Source: Levilactobacillus wangkuiensis
Lineage (GTDB): Bacteria > Bacillota > Bacilli > Lactobacillales > Lactobacillaceae
Reading direction: 5' to 3'
Length of the DNA: 64,000 nucleotides
Assembly: GCF_016861605.1 (NCBI RefSeq)
Contig: NZ_BOLM01000002.1
Coordinates: forward strand, 186,001 to 250,000
Shown: positions 42,452-51,122 of the stretch, piece after piece
How the letters are laid out: every line of letters starts with the position of its first letter
How positions within the stretch are numbered: the first letter of the stretch is position 1
The notes under the pieces: model-generated
Told to the model about the DNA's origin: nothing
The model's input: the letters and a program-made list of their open reading frames with translations, nothing else
Databases searched by the model: none
Made by a program: the position numbers and the translations under genes

Positions 42452-42742
42452 CGGAAAAATTATCAACGACACACCCACCAGCCAATACCAATCCAGTGAA
42501 AATACGCGGTCAATGTGAGTGACCAGAGGCGAGCCAAGGTGACCAGCCGTGTCGATGGTCTTAGCTGAGGTTTCTCACTCAGCTTAGCCCATGGGACAAC
42601 CTTTGAGACCGCCCTTCGGCTCAAAGTTGAGGTGGAAGCCCGCCCCTCAGGCTGAAACCGGCCCCATAGCAGGGCACCTTGAGCTCGCCGCCGGGAACGG
42701 ACAACTAACCGCCACCTGATTTTCACTAGTTTGGGACAGGTG
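42452..42742 (+). repeat. Bookend element 16 (type A, forward)
   Basis: Full copy with hairpins TTAGCTGAG...CTCAGCTTAG, TTTGAG...CTCAAA and AGCC...GGCT. Its GCCGCCGGGAACGG end faces hflX. The left flank duplicates that of element 15. Confidence 0.85.
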
Positions 42743-42785
42743 GAATCCTAACAACGCTTAATTTTTCGGTGTTTGCAAAGGAACA

Positions 42786-42794
42786 TGTTATACT
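42786..42794 (+). promoter_or_regulatory. Extended -10 promoter of hflX
   Basis: TGTTATACT lies 32 bases before the start codon. No good -35 is at 17 bases, as often with extended -10 promoters. Confidence 0.6.
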
Positions 42795-42825
42795 CAACGT
42801 ATAGACTTTAAAGGAGGGTGATCTT

Positions 42826-44103
42826 TTGGAAGAAACCCCACGAACACCAGTCATCACGATTGGGTTGAACGCTGGTCAAGCCACGTTCGGCTACTCGATG
42901 ACTGAACTGAAAAACTTGGTAGAGGCCAACAACATGACGGTCGCTGAAGAAGTTCAGCAGTCATTGCCGAAGCCAAATCCAGGGACTTACTTTGGGACTG
43001 GTAAGGTTGAGGAATTAGCGACGATTGTTGCGGACGATGGTGTCGATACCATTGTCGTGAACGATGAGCTGTCCCCTAGCCAAATCCGGAACCTGGAGGC
43101 TGGCACCAAGGCCCGCATCATGGACCGGACCGGTTTAATTTTGGAAATCTTCGCTAACCGGGCACAATCCCGTGAAGCCAAGCTCCAAGTTCAACTCGCC
43201 ATGTTGCAATACCAACTCCCTCGTTTGCACACCAGCGCTTCGCAACGGCTGGACCAACAAACCGGTAGCGGTGGCGGCGGTGGGTTCACCAACCGTGGTG
43301 CCGGTGAATCTCAAACTGAAATGAGTCGGCGGACCATTCAACGGTCGATCAACCACGTTAACCATGAACTGAAGGAAATCAACCAGGCGGCCGCCACACA
43401 ACGGCAACAACGGGAACGAAATGAACTCCCTTCCGTTGCGCTGGTCGGTTACACCAACGCCGGCAAGTCCACGTTGATGAACGCCCTGGTTCGTGAATTT
43501 GGTAAGAGCGAAGAAAAACAGGTCTTCGTGAAGAACATGCTGTTCGCTACGCTGGACACCAGCGTCCGTCAGCTGACCTTCCCCGACCAAAAGAAGATGC
43601 TGCTAAGTGACACCGTTGGGTTCGTGAGCCAACTCCCTACCCAATTGGTCAAGGCCTTCCGTTCCACGTTAGCTGAAGCTGCCAACGCCGACCTATTGAT
43701 TCAGGTCGTTGACTATGCTGACCCGAACAAGGAATCAATGATGGCCACCACGGAACAGACGCTGCAAGACATCGGCGTCACCGACGTGCCGATGATCACC
43801 GTCTTCAACAAGGCCGACCTGACGGAAGCCCATTACCCGAACCGCGTGGGTGATCAACTCATCCTGTCAGCCAAGGACCCAGCGTCCATCGATGCCCTGG
43901 TTACGGCCATCAAGGAAAAGGTCTTCCACAACTACGTAACGGCCAACTTCCTGGTCCCATTCGCAGACGGTGAAGTCGTTGCCTACATGAACGACCACGC
44001 CAACGTTTTGGACACCAACTACGAAGCAGAAGGCACGGCCCTGAAGGTTGAACTTCAAGAAGCCGACTTCGACCGCTTCAAGAAATACGTCGTCACCGAA
44101 TAA
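42826..44103 (+). CDS. hflX: GTPase HflX
   Basis: A 425-residue translational GTPase-family protein that binds the 50S subunit and helps split stalled ribosomes under stress. It has the N-terminal HflX domain, a glycine-rich linker (GSGGGGGFTNRGAGESQTEM, near 147) and a coiled-coil region. The G domain carries VALVGYTNAGKSTLMNAL (G1, near 207), DTVGFV (G3) and NKAD (G4). It starts with TTG at 42826, with AAAGGAGGGTGAT correctly spaced. It is a single gene with its own promoter and terminator. Confidence 0.96.
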   Translation: MEETPRTPVITIGLNAGQATFGYSMTELKNLVEANNMTVAEEVQQSLPKPNPGTYFGTGKVEELATIVADDGVDTIVVNDELSPSQIRNLEAGTKARIMDRTGLILEIFANRAQSREAKLQVQLAMLQYQLPRLHTSASQRLDQQTGSGGGGGFTNRGAGESQTEMSRRTIQRSINHVNHELKEINQAAATQRQQRERNELPSVALVGYTNAGKSTLMNALVREFGKSEEKQVFVKNMLFATLDTSVRQLTFPDQKKMLLSDTVGFVSQLPTQLVKAFRSTLAEAANADLLIQVVDYADPNKESMMATTEQTLQDIGVTDVPMITVFNKADLTEAHYPNRVGDQLILSAKDPASIDALVTAIKEKVFHNYVTANFLVPFADGEVVAYMNDHANVLDTNYEAEGTALKVELQEADFDRFKKYVVTE

Positions 44104-44113
44104 TTTACACACC

Positions 44114-44153
44114 AAAGGCATCCCCCGACAAATAGTCAGACGGATGCCTTTTT
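44114..44153 (+). terminator. Terminator of hflX
   Basis: AAAGGCATCC pairs with GGATGCCTTT and is followed by a T run. Confidence 0.9.
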
Positions 44154-44171
44154 GTTTACGATAAATGAAAA

Positions 44172-44219
44172 GAGCTCACCCACGCCAGTTCCAACGAACT
44201 GAAGTGAGTGAGCTCAATT
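44172..44219 (-). terminator. Terminator of the amino acid ABC operon
   Basis: GAGCTCACTCACTTCAGTTC pairs with the GAACTGG...GTGAGCTC arm and is followed by CTTTT on the minus strand. Bookend element 17 lies between the last gene's stop and this terminator. Confidence 0.82.
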
Positions 44220-44275
44220 TAAACAATTTAAAATCAAAACGAAAACAACAACCACCCTGGTAAACGACCAGCGAA

Positions 44276-44581
44276 GTCCCGGGCTAAACCAGTGTCAGCC
44301 GCAGGGCTGGGAAAACTGGGCCGGTCGTGGAAGTGACCAGAGGCGAGCCAAGGTGACCAGCTGTGTCGATGGTCTTAGCTGAGGTTTCTCACTCAGCTTA
44401 GAGCATGGGACAACCTTTGAGACCGCTCCTCAGGCTCAAAGTTGAGGTGGAAGCCCGCCCTTCGGCTGGAACCGACCCCACAGCAGGGCTCCTTGAGCTC
44501 GCCGCCGGGAACGGACGCGACCAGGCCCAGTTTTCACCAGCCCGGAGGCGCTGCCAAGCACAAAAGTTCAGCCCAGAGGAC
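44276..44581 (+). repeat. Bookend element 17 (type A, forward), in the 3' UTR of the ABC operon
   Basis: A near-consensus copy: TGACCAGAGGCGAGCC, hairpin 1 GCTGAG...CTCAGC, hairpin 2 TTTGAG...CTCAAA, CCCCACAGCAGGGC and GCCGCCGGGAACGG. Outer arms GTCCCGGGCTAAAC and GTTCAGCCCAGAGGAC are complementary, and the right arm reaches the stop codon of the permease gene. Confidence 0.9.
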
Positions 44582-45237
44582 TAAGCTTGGCGTTTTTCCA
44601 GGTAACGGGCCAGGACGGAAAGGCAGTAGCAAACCACAAAGTACATCAAAGCAATCGCCACGAACATCGGAATGATGTAGTTGGTGTTTTGCCCATAAAT
44701 AATTTGTGACCGGTACAGCATTTCTGGCAAGAGAATGATGGTTGCCAGTGACGTATCCTTGACCAGTGAGATGAATTGACTCACGATGGCCGGAATCATT
44801 TTGACCATGGCTTGGGGCAAGACAATGTGCCACAGCCCTTGCCAGTAGGTTAACCCGTTGGCGCGGGCCCCTTCCATCTGGCCGGGGTCGACCGCTTGAA
44901 TCCCGGAGCGGACAATTTCTGCCAGCATGGTGGATTCAAAGATGGTCATGGCGAGAATGGCCGCTGGAATAATTTCTGGTTTGACCCCCAGGTTCGGTAA
45001 CCCGAAGTAGGTAAAGAACAGAATTAAAATCAACGGTAAATTCCGAATGATATCGATGATAAACCCAACGATAGCTGAAAAATACTTAATTTTTACGTAG
45101 CGGATGATCCCAAGAATCGAGCCAATAATGAAACTCCCAATGATGGACACCACGGAAACCAGAATTGTGATTCCCAGTCCACCAAACAGGTAGCGTAAGT
45201 TATCTGGGGAGTAGGCGTCAATAAAGTTTTGTAACAT
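44581..45237 (-). CDS. Polar amino acid ABC transporter permease (second)
   Basis: A 218-residue inner-membrane permease of the HisM/GlnP type with about five helices. The coupling loop reads DPGQMEGARANGLTYWQGLWHIVLPQA, matching the amino acid transporter EAA motif. It is the last gene of a four-gene operon (ATPase, binding protein, permease, permease). The two permeases are clearly related and presumably form a heterodimer. The stop codon adjoins the outer arm of bookend element 17. Confidence 0.92.
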   Translation of the reverse strand: MLQNFIDAYSPDNLRYLFGGLGITILVSVVSIIGSFIIGSILGIIRYVKIKYFSAIVGFIIDIIRNLPLILILFFTYFGLPNLGVKPEIIPAAILAMTIFESTMLAEIVRSGIQAVDPGQMEGARANGLTYWQGLWHIVLPQAMVKMIPAIVSQFISLVKDTSLATIILLPEMLYRSQIIYGQNTNYIIPMFVAIALMYFVVCYCLSVLARYLEKRQA

Positions 45238-45253
45238 AATTTATTCTCCTCCC

Positions 45254-45892
45254 CTAAGCTAACCGTTTTTCTAAGTAACGCATGTAGTAACTGATTGGCA
45301 TCGTGATGACCAGGTAGAGGACCCCGACCGCGGAGTATGCCGCAATGGTTTCCAGTGAGCTGGACGCGATAACGTTCCCTTGGTACATCAGGTCAAAGCC
45401 ACCCACGAAGGCTAACGTTGAGGAGTTCTTGACCAGGTTCACGAATTGGTTACCCAGTGGCGGAATGACATAGCGAAAGGCTTGGGGCAAGATGATGAAC
45501 CGCATGGCCTGCCAGAAGGATAACCCGTTGGCGCGGGCCCCTTCCATTTGGCCAGGATCAACGGACTGAATCCCAGCCCGCACCGTTTCGGCAATGAAGG
45601 CGGACGTGTAGAGCGTCAACCCAATCGTCCCGGCGGTAAACCCGTTCATCTTGACAACGTACAGCGGAAAGACCACGTAGAAGAACATGGTGATAACCAG
45701 CAACGGGATGTTCCGGAAAATTTCGATGTAGACCCGGGCCACGCCGCGGGCAAACTTACTTGGTGATTCTTCTAGTAAGGCGAAGAGCGTTCCCAGAATC
45801 AAACTGAAGATCAAGGCGAGCACACTGCATAGCAACGTCTGCCCTAACCCATACAGGAGGGTGCCTCCGTAATTTGCAAAGATATGAATCAT
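45254..45892 (-). CDS. Polar amino acid ABC transporter permease (first)
   Basis: A 212-residue inner-membrane permease with the coupling loop DPGQMEGARANGLSFWQAMRFIILPQA, nearly the same as that of the downstream permease. Its ATG overlaps the TGA of the binding-protein gene (ATGA), showing coupled translation. It probably pairs with the 44581-45237 permease. Confidence 0.92.
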   Translation of the reverse strand: MIHIFANYGGTLLYGLGQTLLCSVLALIFSLILGTLFALLEESPSKFARGVARVYIEIFRNIPLLVITMFFYVVFPLYVVKMNGFTAGTIGLTLYTSAFIAETVRAGIQSVDPGQMEGARANGLSFWQAMRFIILPQAFRYVIPPLGNQFVNLVKNSSTLAFVGGFDLMYQGNVIASSSLETIAAYSAVGVLYLVITMPISYYMRYLEKRLA

Positions 45893-46725
45893 TCTTTAGC
45901 CGCCTCCTTGTAGTCAAAGCCCTTCACGTTGTGGAACCACTTGTGCAGGAGTTTGTTATAAGTGCCATTGGCCCGTAACTCGGTCAAAGCCTGGTTCGTG
46001 GCGTTTCTAAACGGCGTCTGGCCCTTGTCCATGGCGATCCCGTAAGGTTCGGACACGAACGTTCCCCCGGTAACTTCATAACCCGGGTTTTGAACCGACA
46101 TCCCGTATAAAATACCGTTATCGGTGGTCAGCGCTTGGCCTTGCCCGGACTTCAATGCCGTCATGGCTTGCGCGTAGTCGGTCAGTTGTAAGACCTTCGC
46201 GTCAGGCGCAACCTTGGCCACGTTTTCCACGGAGTCAGAACCAACGACCCCGAGGACCGTGCCCTTTTGCTTGTTTAAATCTTTGACGTTTTTAATGGAA
46301 CTGCCCTTCTTGACCAGCAAGGATTGCCCGGCAAAGAAGTACGTGTTAGAAAAGGTGACTTGCTTGCGCCGCTCTGGCGTGTTGGTCATGGTGGCGATAA
46401 TGGCGTCGATGTTCCCGTTCTTTAGCATGGGCATCCGCGTTGAACTCGTCACTTGAATGAACTTGGCCTTGGCATCCTTACCCAGCATTTGCTTAGTCAG
46501 TGCCGTCGCCAAATCCACTTCGAACCCTTTGATCTTCCCGTCTTTGGTATCCAGCAACCCGAACAGCCGGGTATCTGCCTTAACTCCCCAAGTAATCGTC
46601 TTGGTTTGTTGGTCGGTCTTGTACACGTTCCGCGCGGATAATGGCTTACTGCCACACGCACTAACCACGACCGTCAAGGCAACCAGGGAGAACAGCAGGC
46701 CCAAACTGCGAATTAATTTTTTCAT
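45889..46725 (-). CDS. Amino acid ABC transporter substrate-binding lipoprotein (glutamine/glutamate type)
   Basis: A 278-residue SBP family 3 protein. The signal peptide ends in the lipobox VVSAC-GSK, so it is membrane-anchored outside. The conserved segment GLLDTKDGKIKGFEVDLATALTK corresponds to the family opening, and VTFSNTYFFAGQSLLV with PERRKQ follow. Glutamate, glutamine or aspartate is the likely ligand from the family, not proven. It lies 20 bases after the ATPase gene and overlaps the permease gene by four bases. Confidence 0.91.
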   Translation of the reverse strand: MKKLIRSLGLLFSLVALTVVVSACGSKPLSARNVYKTDQQTKTITWGVKADTRLFGLLDTKDGKIKGFEVDLATALTKQMLGKDAKAKFIQVTSSTRMPMLKNGNIDAIIATMTNTPERRKQVTFSNTYFFAGQSLLVKKGSSIKNVKDLNKQKGTVLGVVGSDSVENVAKVAPDAKVLQLTDYAQAMTALKSGQGQALTTDNGILYGMSVQNPGYEVTGGTFVSEPYGIAMDKGQTPFRNATNQALTELRANGTYNKLLHKWFHNVKGFDYKEAAKE

Positions 46726-46745
46726 AGTGAGCGTTCCTCCCCGTT

Positions 46746-47486
46746 TTAGTGTGTCAAAATCTTGCTTAAGAATTGACGAGCCCGTTCGTTGGTTGGCTGG
46801 CCGTCGAAGAAGGTTTCTTTAGAGTCGTCTTCCAAAATGCGGCCGTCAGCCATGAAGATCACCCGGTTGGCCACTTCACGCGCGAAGCCCATTTCGTGAG
46901 TCACGACTAAGGATGTCATACTGGAGTCACGGGCGATGGTCTTCATAACGTTCAGCACGTCGTCGATCATTTCAGGGTCCAAGGCACTGGTTGGTTCGTC
47001 AAACAAGAGGCACTTGGGCTTCATGGCTAACGAGCGTGCAATGGCGATTCGTTGTTGTTGCCCCCCAGAAAGTTGGGATGGCATCTTAGGTGCTTGGTCG
47101 GCTAACCCAACCCGGTCGAGCATTTCCATGGCGACCTTCTTGTTTTCCTCTTCGCCCCGGTGTAACACGATTCGGGGTGACAACATGATGTTTTCCAGAA
47201 TCGTCTTGTTGGCGTAGAGATTAAAGTGTTGGAACACCATCCCCACGTTCTTGCGAATCCGGTTCATATCCGTCTTCGGATTGGCCAAGTCTTGGCCGTT
47301 AACGATCAATTGGCCATCGCGAATCTGTTCCAGCCCATTGACGGTCCGAATCAAAGTTGATTTCCCGGAACCAGAAGGCCCGATTAAAACAACCGTTTCC
47401 CCGGCTTCAATCGTTAAATTAATGTTATGCAGCGCGTGAAAATCGCCGTAGTACTTTTCCACGTTGTGAAATTCGATCATTGACAT
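46746..47486 (-). CDS. glnQ: Amino acid ABC transporter ATP-binding protein
   Basis: A 246-residue ABC ATPase of the GlnQ/HisP class. It has Walker A LIGPSGSGKSTLIRTVNGLE (near residue 37), the signature LSGGQQQRIAIARSLAM, Walker B CLLFDEPTSALDPEM and the switch His in VVTHEMGFAREVAN. The ATG at 47486 has GGAGGG upstream; the longer frame is discarded. It is the first gene of the operon, with a consensus-like promoter at 47584-47612. Confidence 0.93.
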   Translation of the reverse strand: MSMIEFHNVEKYYGDFHALHNINLTIEAGETVVLIGPSGSGKSTLIRTVNGLEQIRDGQLIVNGQDLANPKTDMNRIRKNVGMVFQHFNLYANKTILENIMLSPRIVLHRGEEENKKVAMEMLDRVGLADQAPKMPSQLSGGQQQRIAIARSLAMKPKCLLFDEPTSALDPEMIDDVLNVMKTIARDSSMTSLVVTHEMGFAREVANRVIFMADGRILEDDSKETFFDGQPTNERARQFLSKILTH

Positions 47487-47583
47487 AAGTATTCCCTCCA
47501 CTAGTGATTTGGTTGCCGTGCTTGCGGCGGACTAGCGCCTCATCCAATCCCTTGAGACCAGATTTTTACAGTGTCTAACGTAA

Positions 47584-47612
47584 AGTTTAAACCAAAAAAT
47601 TTACCCGGTCAA
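47584..47612 (-). promoter_or_regulatory. Promoter of the amino acid ABC operon
   Basis: On the minus strand: TTGACC, 17-base spacer, TAAACT, about 95 bases before the glnQ start. Confidence 0.7.
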
Positions 47613-47780
47613 AGTAAACCACTCCAGGTTACCCAACCCTACTGACCGTTTTGGGGTTCAAAGATTAGATGTACCACGGGTCCGGTCTGCTTTCAAAAAT
47701 ATTTCACGCTTGTGATTCCCATGAGGAAGCGGTGAGACCGTTTTCGGGTGCGGTTCATAACATCCCCTGTCACCTTCCCA

Positions 47781-48022
47781 GATTGGTGGAAATGAGGGGT
47801 GTGCCTTGGTTTTCGTTCCCGACGGTGGGCTCAAGCGGGCCGGCTATGGGGTCGGTTCCAGCCTGAGGACCGGGCTTCCACCTCGACTTTGTGCCTGAAA
47901 TACGGTCACAAAGGTCGTCCCGTGGGCTAAGCTGAGAAAGGACCTCAGCTAAGACCACCGACACAGCTGGCCCGCTTGGCCCACCTCTGGTCACTGACAT
48001 GGCTTGATCATTTTCACCAATT
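47781..48022 (-). repeat. Bookend element 18 (type A, reverse)
   Basis: Closing arms ATTGGTGGAAATGA and its counterpart at 48005-48022 (TCATTTTCACCAAT) pair. Hairpin 2 is CTTTGTG...CACAAAG with paired changes. The proximal end faces the glnQ operon promoter. Confidence 0.85.
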
Positions 48023-48100
48023 GCTCACCAATCCGGTTACCTTTATCCTGGTTATCCCCTTTTCGTTACTGCCACGTCTATGTCACTTTGCTCGCAGCAC

Positions 48101-48140
48101 AAAAAAATCAACCTGCCCAGTCCGGGTCGGTTGATTTTTG
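48101..48140 (-). terminator. Terminator of the 48174-49142 gene
   Basis: AAAATCAACC pairs with GGTTGATTTT with an inner GC stem and T/A runs on both sides. It is placed after the minus-strand gene. Confidence 0.85.
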
Positions 48141-48173
48141 CTGAGTCATTTTCAGTTTTGCCGGTCGCCTAAC

Positions 48174-49142
48174 TTAGTGATGGTACCGTGACGTTCTGGT
48201 CATCGGTTCATCATCGTTGTTGGTCGACGTGGGTTGGTCATTATCATAACGGGCGCGGCGACTGGTGGTCGTTTGCGTTGGCGTCGTGGTAGCTTGACCA
48301 TAGCCCCGGTCGTAGGTGTTCGTCGTGGATTGGTCGCTGTGCTTGTAGGCCAGTTGGACCGCTACTTGGAAGTCACCCGGTTGCTCGATCAGAGACGTGC
48401 GGCCTAAGACCTTGAAGGGACCACCGACCAGTGTAGCGTTGGCTAAATACAGTTCGAATTGGTCACGCACATCGGCCACATTTTGTAGGCCAACCGTGCT
48501 GACCACGCCAACCCGTTGCTTCTCTGCTTGGTTGATGCCGGCGTAGACGACCAGTTGGTTGCCTTCCGTTTGCATGTCGAAGTAGGGAATCAGGGTGCCG
48601 GGGCCAGACGCGTAAACGGGCTTGCCGTTCTGGCGTGTCTGTTCCATGATTTCACGGTCGCCCAACCCGGAATAATCCAGCTGTAAGAGCTGATTTTGTT
48701 GGAGTTGCGTGGCGAGGTTCTGCACGTTGCGCGCGTCCATCCCACTCATGGTCAGCTTCCCGGGGAGAATCTTCTTTTCATCAAAGTAGCCGTTGGCCGG
48801 AATATTGCGCCCGCCACGGACCGCCGTCTTAGCAGCGTCCTCTTCGGCTTCCTTGGGCTTCATGTGCAGCATCTTTTCAATCTTAGGCGAGATGTCGAAC
48901 GGGGCCGTCTTCTCGGTAAAATAATAGATGGTGTTCAGGTAGACAAAGTACAAGAGAATGATGGCTACCAGTAAGATCAGTAAGCCCCAGAACGGATGGC
49001 CGTTTTGCAGGTAACGAACCGCGATGTAGAACAGGTAGAGGTCACCCAACGCACCAATGATCACGTAGATGCGATTTTTAATTTTAGCGTTGACGTTGAT
49101 GTAGCCTAAATAATGGTTAACCATATCAAGGAAACTAAGCAT
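48174..49142 (-). CDS. Conserved membrane protein of unknown function (possibly DUF6681)
   Basis: A 322-residue protein with two or three N-terminal hydrophobic helices (residues about 24-75), a soluble middle domain with GYFDEKKILPGKLTMSG and VVYAGINQAEKQRVGVVSTVG, and a Thr/Ser/Arg-rich disordered tail from about 275. I recall similar proteins in lactobacilli under DUF6681 but could not verify it. It follows the Ser-rich protein gene by 20 bases, so the two are probably cotranscribed. No catalytic residues are recognised. Confidence 0.72.
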   Translation of the reverse strand: MLSFLDMVNHYLGYINVNAKIKNRIYVIIGALGDLYLFYIAVRYLQNGHPFWGLLILLVAIILLYFVYLNTIYYFTEKTAPFDISPKIEKMLHMKPKEAEEDAAKTAVRGGRNIPANGYFDEKKILPGKLTMSGMDARNVQNLATQLQQNQLLQLDYSGLGDREIMEQTRQNGKPVYASGPGTLIPYFDMQTEGNQLVVYAGINQAEKQRVGVVSTVGLQNVADVRDQFELYLANATLVGGPFKVLGRTSLIEQPGDFQVAVQLAYKHSDQSTTNTYDRGYGQATTTPTQTTTSRRARYDNDQPTSTNNDDEPMTRTSRYHH

Positions 49143-49162
49143 TATCGGTCCCCCTTCCTTCG

Positions 49163-49690
49163 TTATTGATTTGTGCCGTCATTGGTCGTGCCATTAGTCG
49201 TTTGGCCAGCCGTGTCGGTATTGTCAGTCGTGTCGTTTGCCGTATCGGCGTCGTTCGTGGAACTTTCTTCAGTAGTCGCTGAAGAGCTAACGGCGCTCGA
49301 TGAGGTCTTCTTCTTTTTAGACGTGGTCGTGCCGGTGGTCCCGGTCTTGTTGCCAGTGGTATTCTCCGCGGTGCTGGACTCGGTCGAAGAGGTCTTCTTG
49401 GCCGAGGAACTTTCCGTGTCCGTGGATGACTCGTCCTTGGATGAAGAATCACTGCTATCGGAACTGCTCTTAGAAGAGTCAGAATCCTTCTTCTTACTGT
49501 CGTCACTAGCCTTTTTCTTCGAATCGCTCGACGACAGATTGTTGACCAGTGATGAGCTGGTGTTCGACACCCGCGTGGCGCCTTCATTGGTCTTCGTCAC
49601 CGTGTTTGTCACCACGTTAGTTGCCCCCAAGGCCAGCGCCATTGAGACAATTGCGAACGGCGTAATCAAGGGTGGTGTGCGATACCCCAT
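49163..49690 (-). CDS. Ser/Thr-rich low-complexity surface or membrane-anchored protein
   Basis: A 175-residue protein. A hydrophobic N-terminal segment (ITPFAIVSMALALGA) could be a signal anchor. The remainder is almost entirely Ser, Thr, Asp, Lys and Asn in short repeats and must be disordered. There is no LPxTG sorting motif, so it is likely anchored by its N-terminus. It lies immediately before the DUF6681-like gene, suggesting a joint cell-envelope role. GGAGGAATG lies just upstream of the ATG. Confidence 0.65.
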   Translation of the reverse strand: MGYRTPPLITPFAIVSMALALGATNVVTNTVTKTNEGATRVSNTSSSLVNNLSSSDSKKKASDDSKKKDSDSSKSSSDSSDSSSKDESSTDTESSSAKKTSSTESSTAENTTGNKTGTTGTTTSKKKKTSSSAVSSSATTEESSTNDADTANDTTDNTDTAGQTTNGTTNDGTNQ

Positions 49691-49764
49691 GCGTCATTCC
49701 TCCTTCGTTTTGCCTAATTACGACCATTGTCGCATAGGAAACTCAAAAATCTTTCAAATTTATC

Positions 49765-50223
49765 TTAATTTTTCACTAAGTCTGCTTCCTGAACGCCGGC
49801 CGCCTTGCAGTCAGCGCAGAGGCCGTACAGTTCAAAGCTGTGCCCCGCAATTTCACAACCCGGTAATTGATCTGTGAAAAAGTCCATCGGACACATCTGT
49901 AATTCAATCACCTTACCACAATTTTGACACACAAAATGATGATGGTGTTGGTGATGCAGGTCACACTGATACTTGACCCGTGCCCGTTCCTGCTCCGTGT
50001 TTTGCTCAACGATACCAACCTCTTCGAATTCCTTGAGGTTGCGGTAAACCGTGTTGTGGCTCATCCCCGGAAACTCCGTCCGCATGTAAGCATCCACGGT
50101 CACCACGTCGGTGTAATGGGCTTGGTTCGTCAGCAGAAACTCCAAGAGAGCGTGCCGTTGCTTGGTCATCTTCAGTTTGTTCTTCTTTAAAATGGCGACG
50201 GCGGTGGTTAACGATTCTGCCAT
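49765..50223 (-). CDS. Fur-family metalloregulator (Fur/PerR/Zur)
   Basis: A 152-residue repressor. The N-terminal winged helix includes KMTKQRHALLEFLL and the recognition helix region MSHNTVYRNLKEFEEVG. The dimerisation domain has a His-rich metal site (HHQHHHHFVC) and two CxxC pairs (CQNC, CADC) that form the structural zinc site. The sequence alone does not separate Fur, PerR and Zur. ATG at 50223 is supported by AAGGAGG; the longer frame is not. The outer arm of bookend element 19 reaches to within about 32 bases of this start. Confidence 0.9.
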   Translation of the reverse strand: MAESLTTAVAILKKNKLKMTKQRHALLEFLLTNQAHYTDVVTVDAYMRTEFPGMSHNTVYRNLKEFEEVGIVEQNTEQERARVKYQCDLHHQHHHHFVCQNCGKVIELQMCPMDFFTDQLPGCEIAGHSFELYGLCADCKAAGVQEADLVKN

Positions 50224-50254
50224 AGTGCCCAACCTCCTTCTTTCTCTGTTCATG

Positions 50255-50513
50255 GGTTTTGATGGAAATAAACGTTTTGGTGTGCGTGTGCTGGTCGTTC
50301 CCGACGGCGGGCGCAACCTGCCCTGCTGTGGGGTCGCTTTCAGCCTGAGGGCGGGCTTTCAGCTCGACTTGAAACCTCGCTGAGGTACGCGAGTTTCCAA
50401 GGTCGTCCCGTGGACTAGGCTGAGAAAGGACCTCAGCCAAGACCGCCGACACAGCTGGTCAAGTTGGCCCGCCTCTGGTCACTGAAAAGGTGTGGTGATT
50501 TCCACTAACCGCT
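50255..50513 (-). repeat. Bookend element 19 (type A, reverse)
   Basis: Core from GGTCGTTCCCGACGG to CTCTGGTCACTG with the long hairpin 2 (CTTGAAACCTCGC against GCGAGTTTCCAAG). Outer arms GGGTTTTGATGGAAAT and ATTTCCACTAACC are complementary. The proximal end faces the Fur-family gene. Confidence 0.84.
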
Positions 50514-50643
50514 TAGCCCTAACCAGTGGTAACCAATCAACTGTCTTTATATTCTAATTTAATTCATCTGAAATTGATTCACGAACTAAACACTTTCAGT
50601 TTAAACTCACTGACTAACCAACCCAGCCACTAGGCCTAACAGC

Positions 50644-50860
50644 CAATTCGGTTTAAACCAGTGTTAGCCGTGAGGACGAGAAAAACTGACTCAGCCGTGG
50701 GATTTCTAACGCGGTTCGCGTTAGAAATGGCGACTTTGAAACTCGCCCTTTGAGGTTCAAAGCGAGCTTCGAGACCGCTCTTCGGCTCGGAGCGTCCTGC
50801 CCACCGCGTTCCGGTTCTATTAAGCCTGAAAATCTAAGAAACAGACCGACCACTCGATAA
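50644..50860 (+). repeat. Bookend element 20 (type B variant, forward; tandem copy 1)
   Basis: Hairpin 1 is a perfect ATTTCTAACGCG-GTT-CGCGTTAGAAAT, hairpin 2 TTTGAGG-type arms and hairpin 3 CTTCGAG...CTCGGAG. It is repeated after 228 bases by element 21, with the flank CTAACAGCCAATTCGG in common. Its right closing arm is damaged (TTCTATTAAGCC). Confidence 0.85.
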
Positions 50861-51092
50861 GTCTAACAGCCAATTCGGTTCAAACCAATGTTAGCCGTGA
50901 GGACGAGAAAAAATGACTCAGCCGTGGGATTTCTAACGCGGTTCGCGTTAGAAATGGCGACTTTGAAACTCGCCCTTTGAGGTTCAAAGCGAGCTTCGAG
51001 ACCGCTCCTTGGCTCGGAGCGTCCTGCCCACCGCGTTCCGGTCAGTTTTTCTCGTCCGGTAAGGCGACTTCGACCTGTGTAAACCCGAATTC
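50861..51092 (+). repeat. Bookend element 21 (type B variant, forward; tandem copy 2)
   Basis: Almost identical to element 20 but with an intact right arm (GTCAGTTTTTCTCGTC pairing with GACGAGAAAAAATGAC). The outer arm TAAACCCGAATTC is complementary to AATTCGGTTTAA of the left flanks. The proximal end faces the Gmk-like gene's 3' end. Confidence 0.87.
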
Positions 51093-51122
51093 CCTGTTAG
51101 TTTATCATATTTACTGGGAAAC

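Noticed and set aside
46746-47501. Upstream in-frame extensions of several genes (glnQ, Fur, flavodoxin, oppA2, CPBP, OhrR)
   Set aside because: In each case a well-spaced ribosome site supports a shorter start, and the extension covers that site or the promoter.
47640-47760. GTACCACGGGTCC near glnQ as a T-box remnant
   Set aside because: It lies upstream of the consensus-like glnQ promoter and outside any predicted transcript; no supporting stems.
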